DNA of 64,000 nt from Anaerotignum faecicola (GCF_003865035.1 NZ_BHVZ01000002.1:124001-188000); one strand, 5' to 3'. Numbered from the stretch's first letter, positions 24,585-34,418 are shown. Program-made: numbers and translations. The notes: a model not told the origin generated them from the sequence alone.

Positions 24585-25306
24585 TCGTTTCCCTCCTTTG
24601 TGAGTGCCACGGCAGCCGCGAGGTCAATATTGCCCGTATAAAGTGCCTTTCCGAGAATCGCACCGTAAAGCTTCATCTCCGCAAGCCTTTTCACATCATC
24701 CAGAGTGGTTACACCGCCGCTTGCAACGATATCCACCTTGCATTTTTCGGAAAGCTGTCGGTACAATTCCAGATTCGTGCCCGAAAGCAGACCATCCTTG
24801 GAAATATCCGTGCAGATAATCGTTTTTACGCCGATTTTCTGCAGCTTTTCGCAGAAGGAAAAGCAGCTTTCCTCGGAAACCTCTGTCCAGCCCTTGATGG
24901 CAACCCTTCCATCCTTGATATCTACGCCGACCGCGATTTTCTCACCGTATTTCCGCACCATTTCCTCCAGAAAGGCAGGGTTCTGCACCGCCGCTGTCCC
25001 CAGAATCACACGGAATACGCCTGCATCCAGATAGGTCTTGATGACTTCCTCGGAACGGATGCCGCCGCCGACCTCAACCAGAAGCCCGCTTTTGGCTACA
25101 ATCGTGCGGATGGTTTCCAGATTGGGCGTACCGCCGTCCTTCGCGCCCTCCAAATCAACCACATGGAGATATTTCGCCCCCGCCGCCGCAAAGGAGCGCG
25201 CCACTGCCGCAGGATTCTCGCTGTATATCGTTTTCTGTGCATAATCGCCCTTCACCAGACGTACCGCACAGCCGTCAATCAAATCAATCGCAGGAAATAA
25301 TTCCAT
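24581..25306 (-). CDS. hisA: Phosphoribosylformimino-AICAR-phosphate isomerase
   Basis: 241 residues, TIM barrel homologous to HisF. MELFPAIDLIDGCAVRLVKGDY contains the general base Asp8; VEVGGGIRSEEVIKTYLDAG binds phosphate; ICTDISKDGLLSGTNLELY holds the second catalytic Asp. It isomerises ProFAR to PRFAR, step 4 of the pathway. It lies between hisH (18-base gap) and hisF (4-base overlap). Confidence 0.97.
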   Translation of the reverse strand: MELFPAIDLIDGCAVRLVKGDYAQKTIYSENPAAVARSFAAAGAKYLHVVDLEGAKDGGTPNLETIRTIVAKSGLLVEVGGGIRSEEVIKTYLDAGVFRVILGTAAVQNPAFLEEMVRKYGEKIAVGVDIKDGRVAIKGWTEVSEESCFSFCEKLQKIGVKTIICTDISKDGLLSGTNLELYRQLSEKCKVDIVASGGVTTLDDVKRLAEMKLYGAILGKALYTGNIDLAAAVALTKEGNE

Positions 25307-25324
25307 CGAATCCTTCCCCCTTTC

Positions 25325-25942
25325 TTACAATTCGCAAAATGCCTTCAGAATCTTCAAGCCGACCTCGCCGCTTTTTTCGGGATGAAACTGCGTGCCGTAT
25401 ACATTGCCGCGCTCCACCGCCGCTGTCAGCTCTGCGCCGTATTCCGTTCTCGCAGAAACAAAGGCATCACAATCCACTCCTGCGTAGGAATGTACGAAAT
25501 AGACACAGTCGCCCTCGTTGATGTATTGGAACAGCTTGGATTTTTCTCTGTCCTTCGGGAAAATCAGCCGATTCCACCCAATATGCGGCACCTTCAGCCC
25601 CTCCCCAATCATGGGCGCAATGGGTTTCACACTGCCGCCAATCAAGCCTAAGCCTGCATGCTCGCCATATTCGTAGCTTTTTTCCAGAAGCATCTGCATC
25701 CCTAAGCAAATGCCAAGCAAGGGCTTGCCGTTTGCCGCTTCCTCCAGAACAACCTGCTCCATGCCGCTTTCGCGCAGCTTTGCAATCGCATCCGCAAACG
25801 CACCCACGCCGGGCAGGATGATTCTATCAGCCGCCTTGATTTTTGCAATATCGTTCGTGACCTCCGCGTCTGCCCCGATGAATTTCAGAGAGCTTTGCAG
25901 GGAAAACAGATTCCCCACGCCGTAATCAATAATCGCAATCAT
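25325..25942 (-). CDS. hisH: Imidazole glycerol phosphate synthase, glutaminase subunit
   Basis: 205 residues from the ATG at 25942, whose last base overlaps the hisB stop (TGATG). Class I glutamine amidotransferase: nucleophile Cys in PLLGICLGMQMLLEKSYEYG, and His/Glu in YGTQFHPEKSGEVGLKIL. It provides ammonia from glutamine to HisF. GGGGGTG lies upstream as ribosome site, inside hisB. Confidence 0.97.
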   Translation of the reverse strand: MIAIIDYGVGNLFSLQSSLKFIGADAEVTNDIAKIKAADRIILPGVGAFADAIAKLRESGMEQVVLEEAANGKPLLGICLGMQMLLEKSYEYGEHAGLGLIGGSVKPIAPMIGEGLKVPHIGWNRLIFPKDREKSKLFQYINEGDCVYFVHSYAGVDCDAFVSARTEYGAELTAAVERGNVYGTQFHPEKSGEVGLKILKAFCEL

Positions 25943-26529
25943 CAAAGCACCCCCTTTGTGGATGGAATTTCATCCGCATAATCCTTCTGCACCGCGACTG
26001 CCTTCGCTAAGGCGCGCGCCGTTGCCTTGAAGGCTCCTTCTATAATATGATGGGAATTTTTTCCTCTGAATTGTAAGAGATGCAGATTCAGCTTTGCATT
26101 TCGCACAAAGGCAATGAAAAATTCCTCCACCAGTTCTGTATCAAACGTGCCAACCTTTTCCGTCGGAATTTCCAAACCGTATTCCAGATGGCTTCTGCCT
26201 CCAAGGTCAACCGCCGCCAGAAGCAGTGCTTCATCCATCGGCAGGGTAATATCCCCATAACGGGCAATTCCTCTGCCCTCGTCCAAAGCCTTGGCAAACG
26301 CCTGTCCCAGACAAATCCCGATATCCTCTACAGAATGATGGTCATCCACCTCAATATCGCCCTTGCAGACCACATCCAAATCAAATCTGCCATGCTTTGC
26401 GAAAAGCGTCAGCATGTGGTCAAGAAAGCCAACGCCTGTGTTCACACTGCTCCTTCCCGTCCCATCCAGCAAAAGGGAAAGGCAAATATCCGTTTCCGCG
26501 GTTTTTCTGATAATCTCGCTTTGTCTCAT
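25942..26529 (-). CDS. hisB: Imidazoleglycerol-phosphate dehydratase
   Basis: 195 residues from the ATG at 26529 (AAAGGGG upstream); the open frame upstream to 26628 is inside hisC. Monofunctional: no phosphatase domain is attached, unlike E. coli HisB. Metal-binding repeats are GVGFLDHMLTLFAKHGRFDL, DDHHSVEDIGICLGQA and KNSHHIIEGAFKATARALA. It dehydrates IGP to imidazole-acetol phosphate, step 6. Confidence 0.97.
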   Translation of the reverse strand: MRQSEIIRKTAETDICLSLLLDGTGRSSVNTGVGFLDHMLTLFAKHGRFDLDVVCKGDIEVDDHHSVEDIGICLGQAFAKALDEGRGIARYGDITLPMDEALLLAAVDLGGRSHLEYGLEIPTEKVGTFDTELVEEFFIAFVRNAKLNLHLLQFRGKNSHHIIEGAFKATARALAKAVAVQKDYADEIPSTKGVL

Positions 26530-26530
26530 G

Positions 26531-27604
26531 TCAATCCCCTTTCTGCTCCTGCAAAATCTCCGCTGCTTTCGCAAATAAAATCTCCATCTGTTCGGGCGTG
26601 CCGATGGTAATGCGCAGGAAGTCCTCAATTTTTCCCTTGCCCCAGAAGCGCACCAGAACGCCTTTTTTCTTCAATTCCTCATAAAGCACCCTGCCGCTGA
26701 CGGCGTTGCTTTTTGCAAAAATAAAATTCGCCTTGGAATCCAGAACGGTAAAGCCCATCTGCCGCAGTCTTTCCGTTGCGTTTTCTCTGGTTTTTGCAAT
26801 TTTCCTTGCATTTTCCATGTAATAGGTATTGCTTTCCACCGCCGCTTCGCCTGCCAGCAGCGTCAGACGGTTGATATTATAGGGATTCGTGGAATACTTG
26901 ATTTTTTCCAAATCCGCAATGATGCCTGCATCTGCAATGGCAAAGCCCAGTCTTGCCCCTGCCATGGAGCGCGATTTGCTATAGGTCTGTACCACAAGCA
27001 GGTTATCGTATTTCCGAATCAAATCCACACAGCTGGTGCCGCCGAAATCAATATACGCCTCATCAATCAGCACAATCCGGTTCGGGTTCGTTTTCAGAAT
27101 TTCCTCAATCTCCGCAAGGGATATTTCCATCCCTGTGGGCGCATTGGGGTTCGCAATCACAACCATTCTGTCGATATTGCAGTAATCCCGATAATCCACG
27201 CCAAAATCCTCTTTCAGAGGAATTTTCACGCAGTCCACATGATAAAGGTCGGCATAAACAGGATAAAACCCATAGCTGATTTCGGGGAATGCCGCCCCTC
27301 TTTCGCTGTCGCAAAACGCCATAAAGGCGAAATTCAGAATATCATCCGAGCCGTTGGAAAGGAAGATATTTTCTGCTTTCACGCCATAAAGCGCCGCCAG
27401 CTTTTCCTTCAGCACCCTGCCTGTCGGGTCGGGGTAAAGGTTCAGCCTGCTGACCTCCTCGGCAGAAATCGCCGCCACCACCGCAGGCGAGGGCGGATAG
27501 GGTGATTCATTCGTATTCAGCTTTACATACTGCTGATCCTGTGGCTGTTCGCCGGGTGTATATGCCTCCAAGCCCGTAAAACAGGGACTCATAAATCTGC
27601 TCAT
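26531..27604 (-). CDS. hisC: Histidinol-phosphate aminotransferase
   Basis: 357 residues, fold-type I PLP enzyme. VKLNTNESPYPPSPAV at the N-terminus, GSDDILNFAFMAFCD, VIANPNAPTGMEISLAEIEEIL, VLIDEAYIDFGG and the PLP lysine in VVQTYSKSRSMAGARLGFAI are all seen. It transaminates imidazole-acetol phosphate with glutamate, step 7. It overlaps hisD by 4 bases and is followed by hisB after 1 base. Confidence 0.96.
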   Translation of the reverse strand: MSRFMSPCFTGLEAYTPGEQPQDQQYVKLNTNESPYPPSPAVVAAISAEEVSRLNLYPDPTGRVLKEKLAALYGVKAENIFLSNGSDDILNFAFMAFCDSERGAAFPEISYGFYPVYADLYHVDCVKIPLKEDFGVDYRDYCNIDRMVVIANPNAPTGMEISLAEIEEILKTNPNRIVLIDEAYIDFGGTSCVDLIRKYDNLLVVQTYSKSRSMAGARLGFAIADAGIIADLEKIKYSTNPYNINRLTLLAGEAAVESNTYYMENARKIAKTRENATERLRQMGFTVLDSKANFIFAKSNAVSGRVLYEELKKKGVLVRFWGKGKIEDFLRITIGTPEQMEILFAKAAEILQEQKGD

Positions 27605-28884
27605 TGGATAACCCCCTTATCTTTTCGCACCAGAGCGGAACGGGCATGTGCCTCCAAGCCCTCTCTTCTGGCAAAGAAACCGATTTTCTCCGCCTCCGCC
27701 GTCAGTGCCTCTTTTGTATAGTAAGTAAAGGAAGAACGCTTCACAAAATCATCCACGCCCAAGGGAGAGGAAAACCGCGCCGTACCGCTTGTCGGCAGGG
27801 TATGGTTCGGCCCTGCGAAATAATCTCCCAAGGCTTCGGGTGCGTTTCTTCCAAGGAAAATCGAGCCGGCATGGCGGATATCCGCCAGATAGCGAAACGG
27901 CTCATCCACCGAAACCTCCAGATGCTCCGGTGCAATTTCATTGGAAACCGCGATGGCTTCCGCGATATCCTTTACCAGAATAATCTTTCCGTTATTGTCA
28001 ATGGATGCTCTTGCAATTTCCGCTCTGGGGAGCAGTGCAATCTGCCGTTCCAGTTCGGCTGTTACCGCCTGTGCCAAGGCTTCACTTTCCGTCACCAGAA
28101 CCGCCGAAGCCATTTTGTCATGCTCCGCCTGCGAAAGCAAATCCGCCGCAATGATTTCCGCATCGGAATTGCCATCCGCAATGACAAGAATTTCGCTCGG
28201 CCCTGCAATCATATCAATCGAAACCTGCCCGAACACCTGCTTTTTCGCTTCTGCAACAAAGGCATTGCCGGGGCCTACGATTTTATCCACACGAGGGATG
28301 CTTTCCGTGCCACACGCAAGCGCCGCAACCGCCTGTGCGCCGCCGATTCTGAAAATACGGTCAACCCCTGCGATTTCCGCCGCCGCAATGATATCGGGGT
28401 TTAATTTCCCATCCTTCGCCGGCGTTACCATGCAAACCTCCTTGACCCCTGCTATCTTTGCAGGAATACAATCCATCAGCACCGTAGAGGGATAGCTTGC
28501 CGTCCCCCCGGGGACATAGAGCCCCACTCTGTCCAGAGGAATAATTTTCTGCCCAAGCACAACACCCTCGCGCTCCGTCAGCACAAAATCCGTCCGTTTC
28601 TGCTTTTCATGGAAGGCACGAATATGCGCCGCCGCTTCTTTTAAAATCTCCAGAAACGCCGCGTCCGCCTGTGCATACGCCGCCGCCCGTTCCTCCTTGG
28701 AAACCTCAAACACCGCAGGTGCCGCGCCATCGAATTGCTCTGCATAGCGTTTCAGTGCCGCATCGCCGCCTTTGCGTACCTCTGCGATAATCTCCGAAAC
28801 CACGTCCGCCACATTCGTTTTTTCTTCCTCTCTTGCAAAAATTTCTTCTATTTTAATGTCTTTGTAAGCATAGGTTCGAATCAT
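27601..28884 (-). CDS. hisD: Histidinol dehydrogenase
   Basis: 427 residues, normal length. Diagnostic segments include GLYVPGGTASYPSTVLMDCIPAKIAGV, RIFRIGGAQAVAALACGTESIP, DMIAGPSEILVIAD, LLSQAEHDKMASAVLVT and GPNHTLPTSGTARFSSPLGVDDF. It oxidises histidinol to histidine in two NAD-dependent steps and uses a zinc ion. It follows hisG by 22 bases. Confidence 0.98.
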   Translation of the reverse strand: MIRTYAYKDIKIEEIFAREEEKTNVADVVSEIIAEVRKGGDAALKRYAEQFDGAAPAVFEVSKEERAAAYAQADAAFLEILKEAAAHIRAFHEKQKRTDFVLTEREGVVLGQKIIPLDRVGLYVPGGTASYPSTVLMDCIPAKIAGVKEVCMVTPAKDGKLNPDIIAAAEIAGVDRIFRIGGAQAVAALACGTESIPRVDKIVGPGNAFVAEAKKQVFGQVSIDMIAGPSEILVIADGNSDAEIIAADLLSQAEHDKMASAVLVTESEALAQAVTAELERQIALLPRAEIARASIDNNGKIILVKDIAEAIAVSNEIAPEHLEVSVDEPFRYLADIRHAGSIFLGRNAPEALGDYFAGPNHTLPTSGTARFSSPLGVDDFVKRSSFTYYTKEALTAEAEKIGFFARREGLEAHARSALVRKDKGVIQ

Positions 28885-28906
28885 GCCTTCACCTCATTTC
28901 TTCTCA

Positions 28907-29554
28907 TCAGTCCTTTTTTTCCAGATTCTCCGCAATCCGATCGCACAATTCGCGGATGCTTGCATTATTGAATTTATAGCTGACCTTATTCGCAATCAGC
29001 CTTGCGCTGATTGGCACAACCGTTTCAATGACCTCAAGATTATTTTCTCGGAGGGTTGTTCCCGTTTCCACAATATCTACAATGACATCGCTCATTTTCA
29101 GAATCGGGGCAATCTCAATCGAGCCATGTAATTCGATAATATCAATTTCTCTGCTCTGCTTTCTGTAAAATTCTCTTGCGATATTGGGGAATTTTGTTGC
29201 CACGCGCAGGGTATGTCCCCCATCGGGACGTTCTCCCTTCACGCCTGCCACCGCCATGCGGCATTTGCCCATGCCTAAATCCAAGAGCTCATACACATCC
29301 GAGGACTGCTCCAGAAGAATATCCTTCCCGACTACACCGATATCCGCCGCGCCGCGTTCCACATAAACCGCCACATCCGAGGGCTTTACCCAGAAATACC
29401 GCACGCCGTTTTCCTCGTTTTCAAAAATCAGCTTTCTGCCGCCCTCATGAATGGAAGGACAGCCATAGCCGATTGCCTCAAAAATATCATACGCCTTTTC
29501 GCCCAATCTGCCCTTCGGCAGTGCGATGTTAATCCAGTTCCGCAACGATTTCAA
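28907..29554 (-). CDS. hisG: ATP phosphoribosyltransferase, short catalytic form
   Basis: About 212-215 residues, the HisG(S) type that lacks the C-terminal regulatory domain and needs HisZ. NIALPKGRLGEKAYDIFEA opens it; ERGAADIGVVGKDILLEQ and the PRPP-binding VDIVETGTTLRENNLEVIE follow. It starts histidine synthesis from ATP and PRPP. Start is TTG at 29554 or a second TTG at 29545, both within hisZ; the 26-base overlap indicates coupled translation of the two subunits. Confidence 0.95.
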   Translation of the reverse strand: MKSLRNWINIALPKGRLGEKAYDIFEAIGYGCPSIHEGGRKLIFENEENGVRYFWVKPSDVAVYVERGAADIGVVGKDILLEQSSDVYELLDLGMGKCRMAVAGVKGERPDGGHTLRVATKFPNIAREFYRKQSREIDIIELHGSIEIAPILKMSDVIVDIVETGTTLRENNLEVIETVVPISARLIANKVSYKFNNASIRELCDRIAENLEKKD

Positions 29555-30656
29555 GCCCCCTATCCTTCATACAAAGCAGCTGCTTATATTTCACGTTTCC
29601 CGTATTTTTTCTCTGCACCAGAACACTCTGCCCGTTATCGGTCAGCATCTGCGCCGCCTGCGCCAGAGCCGCCACATCCGCGCCCTCCTCATAAAGCAGG
29701 AGTGTATCCACATCGTATTCCTTTTCCTTGGAATCAAAGCGTTCCAACAAATCCAGATAAACCGCAAAGCCGATGGCATCCGCATCCTTACCCAATTTCC
29801 GCAGCAGGTTGTCATATCTGCCGCCGCTGAGAATGCTGCTGGGCACACCGTTGATAAAGCCCTGAAAAATGATGCCCGTATAGTAATCCATATCGTTCAC
29901 GATAGAAAAATCGAGGTTCACCTTTTCCTCATTGCCGCCGATTTTCAGACACCGCAGGATATTTTCCAGCTCCTGCACCGCCTGCTCCATTTTTTCATTA
30001 CAGCAAAGCGCCTTCGCCTGCGGCAGGGTTTCCTCCAGACTGCCATACAGACTCGCCAGTCCCTCCAATCTCTCAGTCAAATCCGCCGCAACGCCGTTTT
30101 CCTTACAAACTGCGCGAATCCCATGGATATTCTTCTCGCTGATGCAATCGAGGATTCTATCCTGCTGTGCATAAGGCAAAGCAACCTCCTCCATCAGCCC
30201 TGCCACAAAGCCCATGTGAGAAACATCCAGTATATAAGCGTCGCTGATGACTTTCAGGCTTTTCTGCGCCAGTAAAAGCACCTCAAGCGTGGCGTATGCA
30301 TCCACCTCGCCGATATATTCCAAGCCAACCTGCATGATTTCCTTGTATTCACCTGCGCCCTTTCTGGCACGATATACATTTTCGTTATAATACACGCGTT
30401 CTGCCGTATCTCGGCTTCCCTTCGTATTCTTCACGATAGAAAGGGTCACATCCGGCTTGAGCGCCAAAAGCTTGCCGTCCAGTCCCGTAAAGGTCAGGAT
30501 GGCTTCGCTGTGCAGAAAGCTTCTGTTCTCCGCATAAAAATCGTACTCCTCAAATTTGCTCATCTTAAATTTTCGATAGCCATATTGTTCAAACAAGGCA
30601 CGCAGGCTGAAGCTGACCCGCTCCTCTTTTTTCAAAAGCATTTCTTCCGGTTTCAT
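29529..30656 (-). CDS. hisZ: ATP phosphoribosyltransferase regulatory subunit
   Basis: 375 residues, a histidyl-tRNA-synthetase paralogue without the anticodon-binding domain. SFSLRALFEQYGYRKFKMSKFEEYDFY, LLALKPDVTLSIVKNT and the late DYYTGIIFQGFINGVPSSILSGGRYDNLLRKLG are typical. HisZ gives HisG(S) its activity and histidine feedback control. It begins the his operon, 32 bases after the -10 of a good promoter. FKMSKFEE corresponds to motif 1 differences that separate HisZ from HisRS. Confidence 0.93.
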   Translation of the reverse strand: MKPEEMLLKKEERVSFSLRALFEQYGYRKFKMSKFEEYDFYAENRSFLHSEAILTFTGLDGKLLALKPDVTLSIVKNTKGSRDTAERVYYNENVYRARKGAGEYKEIMQVGLEYIGEVDAYATLEVLLLAQKSLKVISDAYILDVSHMGFVAGLMEEVALPYAQQDRILDCISEKNIHGIRAVCKENGVAADLTERLEGLASLYGSLEETLPQAKALCCNEKMEQAVQELENILRCLKIGGNEEKVNLDFSIVNDMDYYTGIIFQGFINGVPSSILSGGRYDNLLRKLGKDADAIGFAVYLDLLERFDSKEKEYDVDTLLLYEEGADVAALAQAAQMLTDNGQSVLVQRKNTGNVKYKQLLCMKDRGLEIVAELD

Positions 30657-30687
30657 TCAAATTCCACACCCTTTCTGTTCTGAAAAT

Positions 30688-30731
30688 AGTGTATCGCATT
30701 TTAACGCTTTAGTCAAGTAGAACGCTAAAGC
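30688..30731 (-). promoter_or_regulatory. his operon promoter and inverted repeat
   Basis: Minus strand TTGACT (30711-30716), 17 bases, TACACT (30688-30693). The inverted repeat GCTTTAG/CTAAAGC (12-base spacer, 30706-30731) covers the -35, and AGCGTT occurs as two direct half-sites about 20 bases apart. This is a plausible repressor site for the histidine operon; no T-box features are present. Confidence 0.6.
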
Positions 30732-30817
30732 ATATCCCTCAAATTTTACAATATAGTCTACACGTTTTTGTGCATTCTGTCCAGTGGACATTTGTCTTTT
30801 TCTGTTTTTTCTGCAAT

Positions 30818-30862
30818 AAAATAGGCTGTTTCTACCTATTTAATAGCAGAAACAGCCTATTT
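30818..30862 (-). terminator. Terminator of the riboflavin operon
   Basis: Perfect 15-bp stem AAATAGGCTGTTTCT/AGAAACAGCCTATTT with a 15-base loop and TATT following, 27 bases after ribH. Confidence 0.8.
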
Positions 30863-30888
30863 GCCGAATCTATATCCAAAAAGCCCTT

Positions 30889-31356
30889 TTATTTCTCCAG
30901 TTCCCGAATCAGGTTTACCATCTCAATCGCGCTGACCGCACAATCGTAGCCCTTGTTACCTGCTTTTGTGCCGGCACGTTCAATCGCCTGTTCGATGTTT
31001 TCCGTTGTCAGCACACCAAACATCACAGGAATGCCTGTTTCCAGAGAAACCGCCGCAATCCCCTTGGAAACCTCGTTGCAGACAAAATCATAATGGCTGG
31101 TGGAGCCACGGATGACTGCGCCCAAGCAAATCACAGCATCATATTTGCCGCTTTTCGCCATTTTGGATGCAATCAGGGGAATTTCAAATGCGCCGGGCAC
31201 CCATGCCACGTTGACATCCTCTTCCGCTACATCATGCCGCACCAGACCGTCCATCGCACCGCTCAACAGCTTTGCTGTGATAAATTCGTTGAATCTTGCC
31301 GCTACAATACCGATTTTAATCTGCTTCGATACCAGTTTACCTTCAAATGTTTTCAT
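30889..31356 (-). CDS. ribH: 6,7-dimethyl-8-ribityllumazine synthase
   Basis: 155 residues. [69 protein letters not shown] and [20 protein letters not shown] are the lumazine synthase marks. It condenses the ribityl-pyrimidine with dihydroxybutanone phosphate. Such proteins assemble into 60-mers in Bacillus with riboflavin synthase inside. Last gene of the operon. Confidence 0.98.
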   Translation of the reverse strand: MKTFEGKLVSKQIKIGIVAARFNEFITAKLLSGAMDGLVRHDVAEEDVNVAWVPGAFEIPLIASKMAKSGKYDAVICLGAVIRGSTSHYDFVCNEVSKGIAAVSLETGIPVMFGVLTTENIEQAIERAGTKAGNKGYDCAVSAIEMVNLIRELEK

Positions 31357-31403
31357 TTTTATTCCCTCTTTTCTTTCATTTTTTCCTTCATATTTCAGAT
31401 TCT

Positions 31404-32600
31404 TTAATATTTCAGATAATGTCCCATGCGTTCCTGTTTTGTTTTCAGATAGAATAAATCATGTGTTGTTGCATCCATCTGGATCGGCACGCGCTCCGTA
31501 ATTTCAATCCCAAATTCCTCCAGCTGATATACCTTATCGGGATTGTTAGTCAAAAGACGCATGCTTTTTACGCCCAATTCGCGCAGAATCTGTGCGCCGA
31601 TATAGTATTCTCTCTGGTCGCCCTTGAAGCCAAGGGAAAGATTTGCTTCCAAGGTATCCATACCCTGCTCCTGCAATTCATAGGCGCGCAGCTTATTGAT
31701 TAAGCCGATACCACGCCCCTCCTGCCGCATATAAAGCAGGATGCCGCGTCCTTCCTTTTCAATCTGCGTCATAGCAGCGGCAAACTGCTGTCCGCAGTCG
31801 CACCGCAGGGAGCCGAAGGTATCCCCTGTCAGGCACTCGGAATGAACTCTGCAAAGCACATCCTTGCCATCACCGATATCGCCCTTTACCAGTGCTACAT
31901 GATGCTCGCCATTCAGCAGATTGACGAAGCCATACGCCATAAAATCGCCGTATTTTGTGGGCATTTTAACAGCTGCCTTCTGTTCTACCAGCTTTTCATG
32001 GCATTTGCGGTAATTCTGCAAATCCCGAATGGTAATGAATTTGATATCCCATTGCTTTGCCAGCTTCATCAGCTCAGGCGTACGCATCATGGTACCATCC
32101 TCACGCATGATTTCGCAGCACAGCCCACACTCCTTCAAGCCTGCCAGTCTGCATAAATCAACGGTTGCTTCGGTATGCCCTTCCCGTTCCAGAACGCCGT
32201 TTTTCTTTGCCAGGAGAGGGAACATGTGACCCGGTCTGCGGAAATCCTCAGGCTTTGCATCATCCGAAACGCATGCAAGCGCTGTGATAGAGCGTTCTGC
32301 CGCAGAAATGCCTGTTGTGGTTGCCACATGGTCGATGGAAACCGTAAATGCTGTTTCGTGATTATCCGTATTCTGCTGTACCATCTGCGGAATCCGCAAT
32401 TTCCGCACATATTCCTCAGACATAGGCATACAAATCAAGCCCTTGCCATAGCATGCCATGAAGTTGATGTTTTCTGTGGTTGCAAATTCTGCCGCGCAGA
32501 TGAAATCCCCTTCGTTTTCTCTATCGGGATCATCTGTTACCAAAATGATTTTGCCGTTGCGCAATTCCTCCAACGCTTCCTCTACTGTGTTAAACTGCAT
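31404..32600 (-). CDS. ribBA: Bifunctional DHBP synthase / GTP cyclohydrolase II
   Basis: 398 residues. The N-terminal RibB half has [35 protein letters not shown] and [33 protein letters not shown]. The C-terminal RibA half has [22 protein letters not shown] with zinc cysteines, then [24 protein letters not shown]. It feeds both branches of riboflavin synthesis, from ribulose 5-phosphate and GTP. Confidence 0.98.
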   Translation of the reverse strand: MQFNTVEEALEELRNGKIILVTDDPDRENEGDFICAAEFATTENINFMACYGKGLICMPMSEEYVRKLRIPQMVQQNTDNHETAFTVSIDHVATTTGISAAERSITALACVSDDAKPEDFRRPGHMFPLLAKKNGVLEREGHTEATVDLCRLAGLKECGLCCEIMREDGTMMRTPELMKLAKQWDIKFITIRDLQNYRKCHEKLVEQKAAVKMPTKYGDFMAYGFVNLLNGEHHVALVKGDIGDGKDVLCRVHSECLTGDTFGSLRCDCGQQFAAAMTQIEKEGRGILLYMRQEGRGIGLINKLRAYELQEQGMDTLEANLSLGFKGDQREYYIGAQILRELGVKSMRLLTNNPDKVYQLEEFGIEITERVPIQMDATTHDLFYLKTKQERMGHYLKY

Positions 32601-32615
32601 GATGTATTCTCCTCC

Positions 32616-33263
32616 TTAAAATCCGTATTTCGATAAAAAATCCATTGTAATTGTATTTTTCGGCTGCTGCTCTGCTTTCGGGCAAACCAGCTTTTCTACA
32701 TATTTTCCAATGATATCCGTTTCCAGATTTACCAAATCGCCTTCTCTGCGGTTCTTCAAAATGGTTTGGCTGACCGTATGCGGAATGGCAGAAATGGAAA
32801 ACTCGCTTTCTCCGACCTCCGCCACTGTCAGGCTAATGCCATCAATGGTTATGGAGCCCTTTTCAACGATATATCGCATCAGCTCCGCCTTCGCCTGTAT
32901 GGTATACCAAATGGCTGTATCATCCCGACGCACGCGGATCACCTTTCCCACACCGTCTACATGGCCTGCAACAATATGCCCGCCAAAGCGTCCGTCTGCC
33001 GCCATGGCTCTTTCCAGATTCACAGGCGTTCCCATTGTCAGCCCTGCCAGAGAGGAACGGTTCAGCGTTTCGTGCATCACATCTGCGGAAAAGCCATGCG
33101 AAAACAGCTCCGTTACTGTCAGGCAAATGCCGTTGACCGCAATGCTGTCACCGATTTTGGTTCCCTCCAAAACCGTATCCGCATGAATGGTCAAGACCGC
33201 AGAATGCTGTCCGTGCTTGATTCTCTCAACCCTTCCGATTTCCTCAACAATTCCCGTGAACAT
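32616..33263 (-). CDS. ribE: Riboflavin synthase, alpha chain
   Basis: 215 residues made of two similar barrels. MFTGIVEEIGRVERI begins it; GDSIAVNGICLTVTEL with HETLNRSSLAGL in the first half is repeated as GSITIDGISLTVAEVGESEFSISAIPHT in the second, and GGHIVAGHVDGVG joins them. It dismutates two lumazines into riboflavin. Overlaps the end of ribD by 20 bases. Confidence 0.97.
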   Translation of the reverse strand: MFTGIVEEIGRVERIKHGQHSAVLTIHADTVLEGTKIGDSIAVNGICLTVTELFSHGFSADVMHETLNRSSLAGLTMGTPVNLERAMAADGRFGGHIVAGHVDGVGKVIRVRRDDTAIWYTIQAKAELMRYIVEKGSITIDGISLTVAEVGESEFSISAIPHTVSQTILKNRREGDLVNLETDIIGKYVEKLVCPKAEQQPKNTITMDFLSKYGF

Positions 33264-34350
33264 CTCTGCTCACCTCGCTCTCTATCAGAAAATCCTCTCC
33301 CAGAGGAATGATTTTGCTGTTCTTTAAATAAAATGCCTCTGCTGGCGTTGCAACGCCCTGCCCCTCGATAGGGGTTTTTGCCGTCCGTCCGCCGAATAAT
33401 TTCGGTGCGATATATGCCTGTACCTTTTGCACAATGCCTTCCTCCAATGCTGTCCAATGGAGTGTACCGCCGCCCTCTATCAGAATGCTGTCAATTTCCT
33501 GCTCCCCTAATTTTTGCATCAATTCCTGCAAATCAACATGCCCGTTTTTTTCGTTCACCTGTAGGATTTGACAGCCTGCCGCCAGATATGCCTCCTGTTT
33601 TTCCCTATCCGCACAGCAGGTTGCAAGGATGGTCGGTATTTCCTTCGCCGTTGCAACAATTTGCGTATCCAACGGTGTGCGAAGGTGTGTATCGCAAATA
33701 ATGCGAATCGGGTTTTTTCCGCCCTCCATCCTGCAATTTAACATAGGGTTATCTGCCAATACCGTTCCCACACCCACCATAATTGCAGTATATTTATGCC
33801 TTTGCTCTTGCACATGTGCTCTTGCCGTTTCCGATGTAATCCATTTAGATGCACCTGTGTAGGTTGCAATTTTTCCGTCCATCGTCATCGCATATTTCAT
33901 TACCACAAAGGGACGCTTTGTTTGAATATAGTGGAAAAACACCTCATTCAAGCGATCACATTCCTCCTCCAGCATGTGCTCCGTTACCTCTATGCCATGC
34001 TCTCGTAAAATCCGAATTCCCTTTCCTGCCACAAGCGGATTGGGGTCTGCCGAACCGACCACCACGCGCCGAATGCCTGCCTCCAGAATGGCATCTACAC
34101 AGGGCGGCTGTCTGCCCTGATGGCAGCAAGGCTCTAATGTGACATAAAGCGTCGCTCCCTGCGGCGATTTTTTGCAATTTGCCAATGCGTTTCGCTCTGC
34201 ATGCGGCTCACCGCATTTTTCATGCCACCCCTGACCGATGATTTCACCATCCTTCACAAGCACTGCCCCTACCATCGGGTTCGGTGCCGTCCATCCGAGC
34301 CCATTTTTCGCAAGCATGAGTGCAAGCTCCATATATTCTGAATCCTTCAT
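33244..34350 (-). CDS. ribD: Bifunctional riboflavin deaminase/reductase
   Basis: 368 residues from the ATG at 34350 (GGAGGGATTCT just before); the frame is open to 34485 but that stretch holds the terminators. The deaminase zinc site is PHAERNALANC and TLYVTLEPCCHQGRQPPCVDAI; the reductase half has VVMKYAMTMDGKIATYTGASKWITS and IDSILIEGGGTLHWTAL. It performs steps 2 and 3 of the pathway. First gene after the FMN riboswitch. Confidence 0.97.
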   Translation of the reverse strand: MKDSEYMELALMLAKNGLGWTAPNPMVGAVLVKDGEIIGQGWHEKCGEPHAERNALANCKKSPQGATLYVTLEPCCHQGRQPPCVDAILEAGIRRVVVGSADPNPLVAGKGIRILREHGIEVTEHMLEEECDRLNEVFFHYIQTKRPFVVMKYAMTMDGKIATYTGASKWITSETARAHVQEQRHKYTAIMVGVGTVLADNPMLNCRMEGGKNPIRIICDTHLRTPLDTQIVATAKEIPTILATCCADREKQEAYLAAGCQILQVNEKNGHVDLQELMQKLGEQEIDSILIEGGGTLHWTALEEGIVQKVQAYIAPKLFGGRTAKTPIEGQGVATPAEAFYLKNSKIIPLGEDFLIESEVSRDVHGNC

Positions 34351-34390
34351 AGAATCCCTCCAGACAGATTTCAAAAATACAAAATAAGAA

Positions 34391-34418
34391 ATGCTCCGAA
34401 CAGAATCGCTCAGAGCAT
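34391..34418 (-). terminator. Second riboswitch-region terminator (ribD-proximal)
   Basis: Minus-strand stem ATGCTCTGA/TCGGAGCAT (one G-U pair) followed by TTCTTATTTTG. Nearly a copy of the terminator at 34464-34493. Confidence 0.75.
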
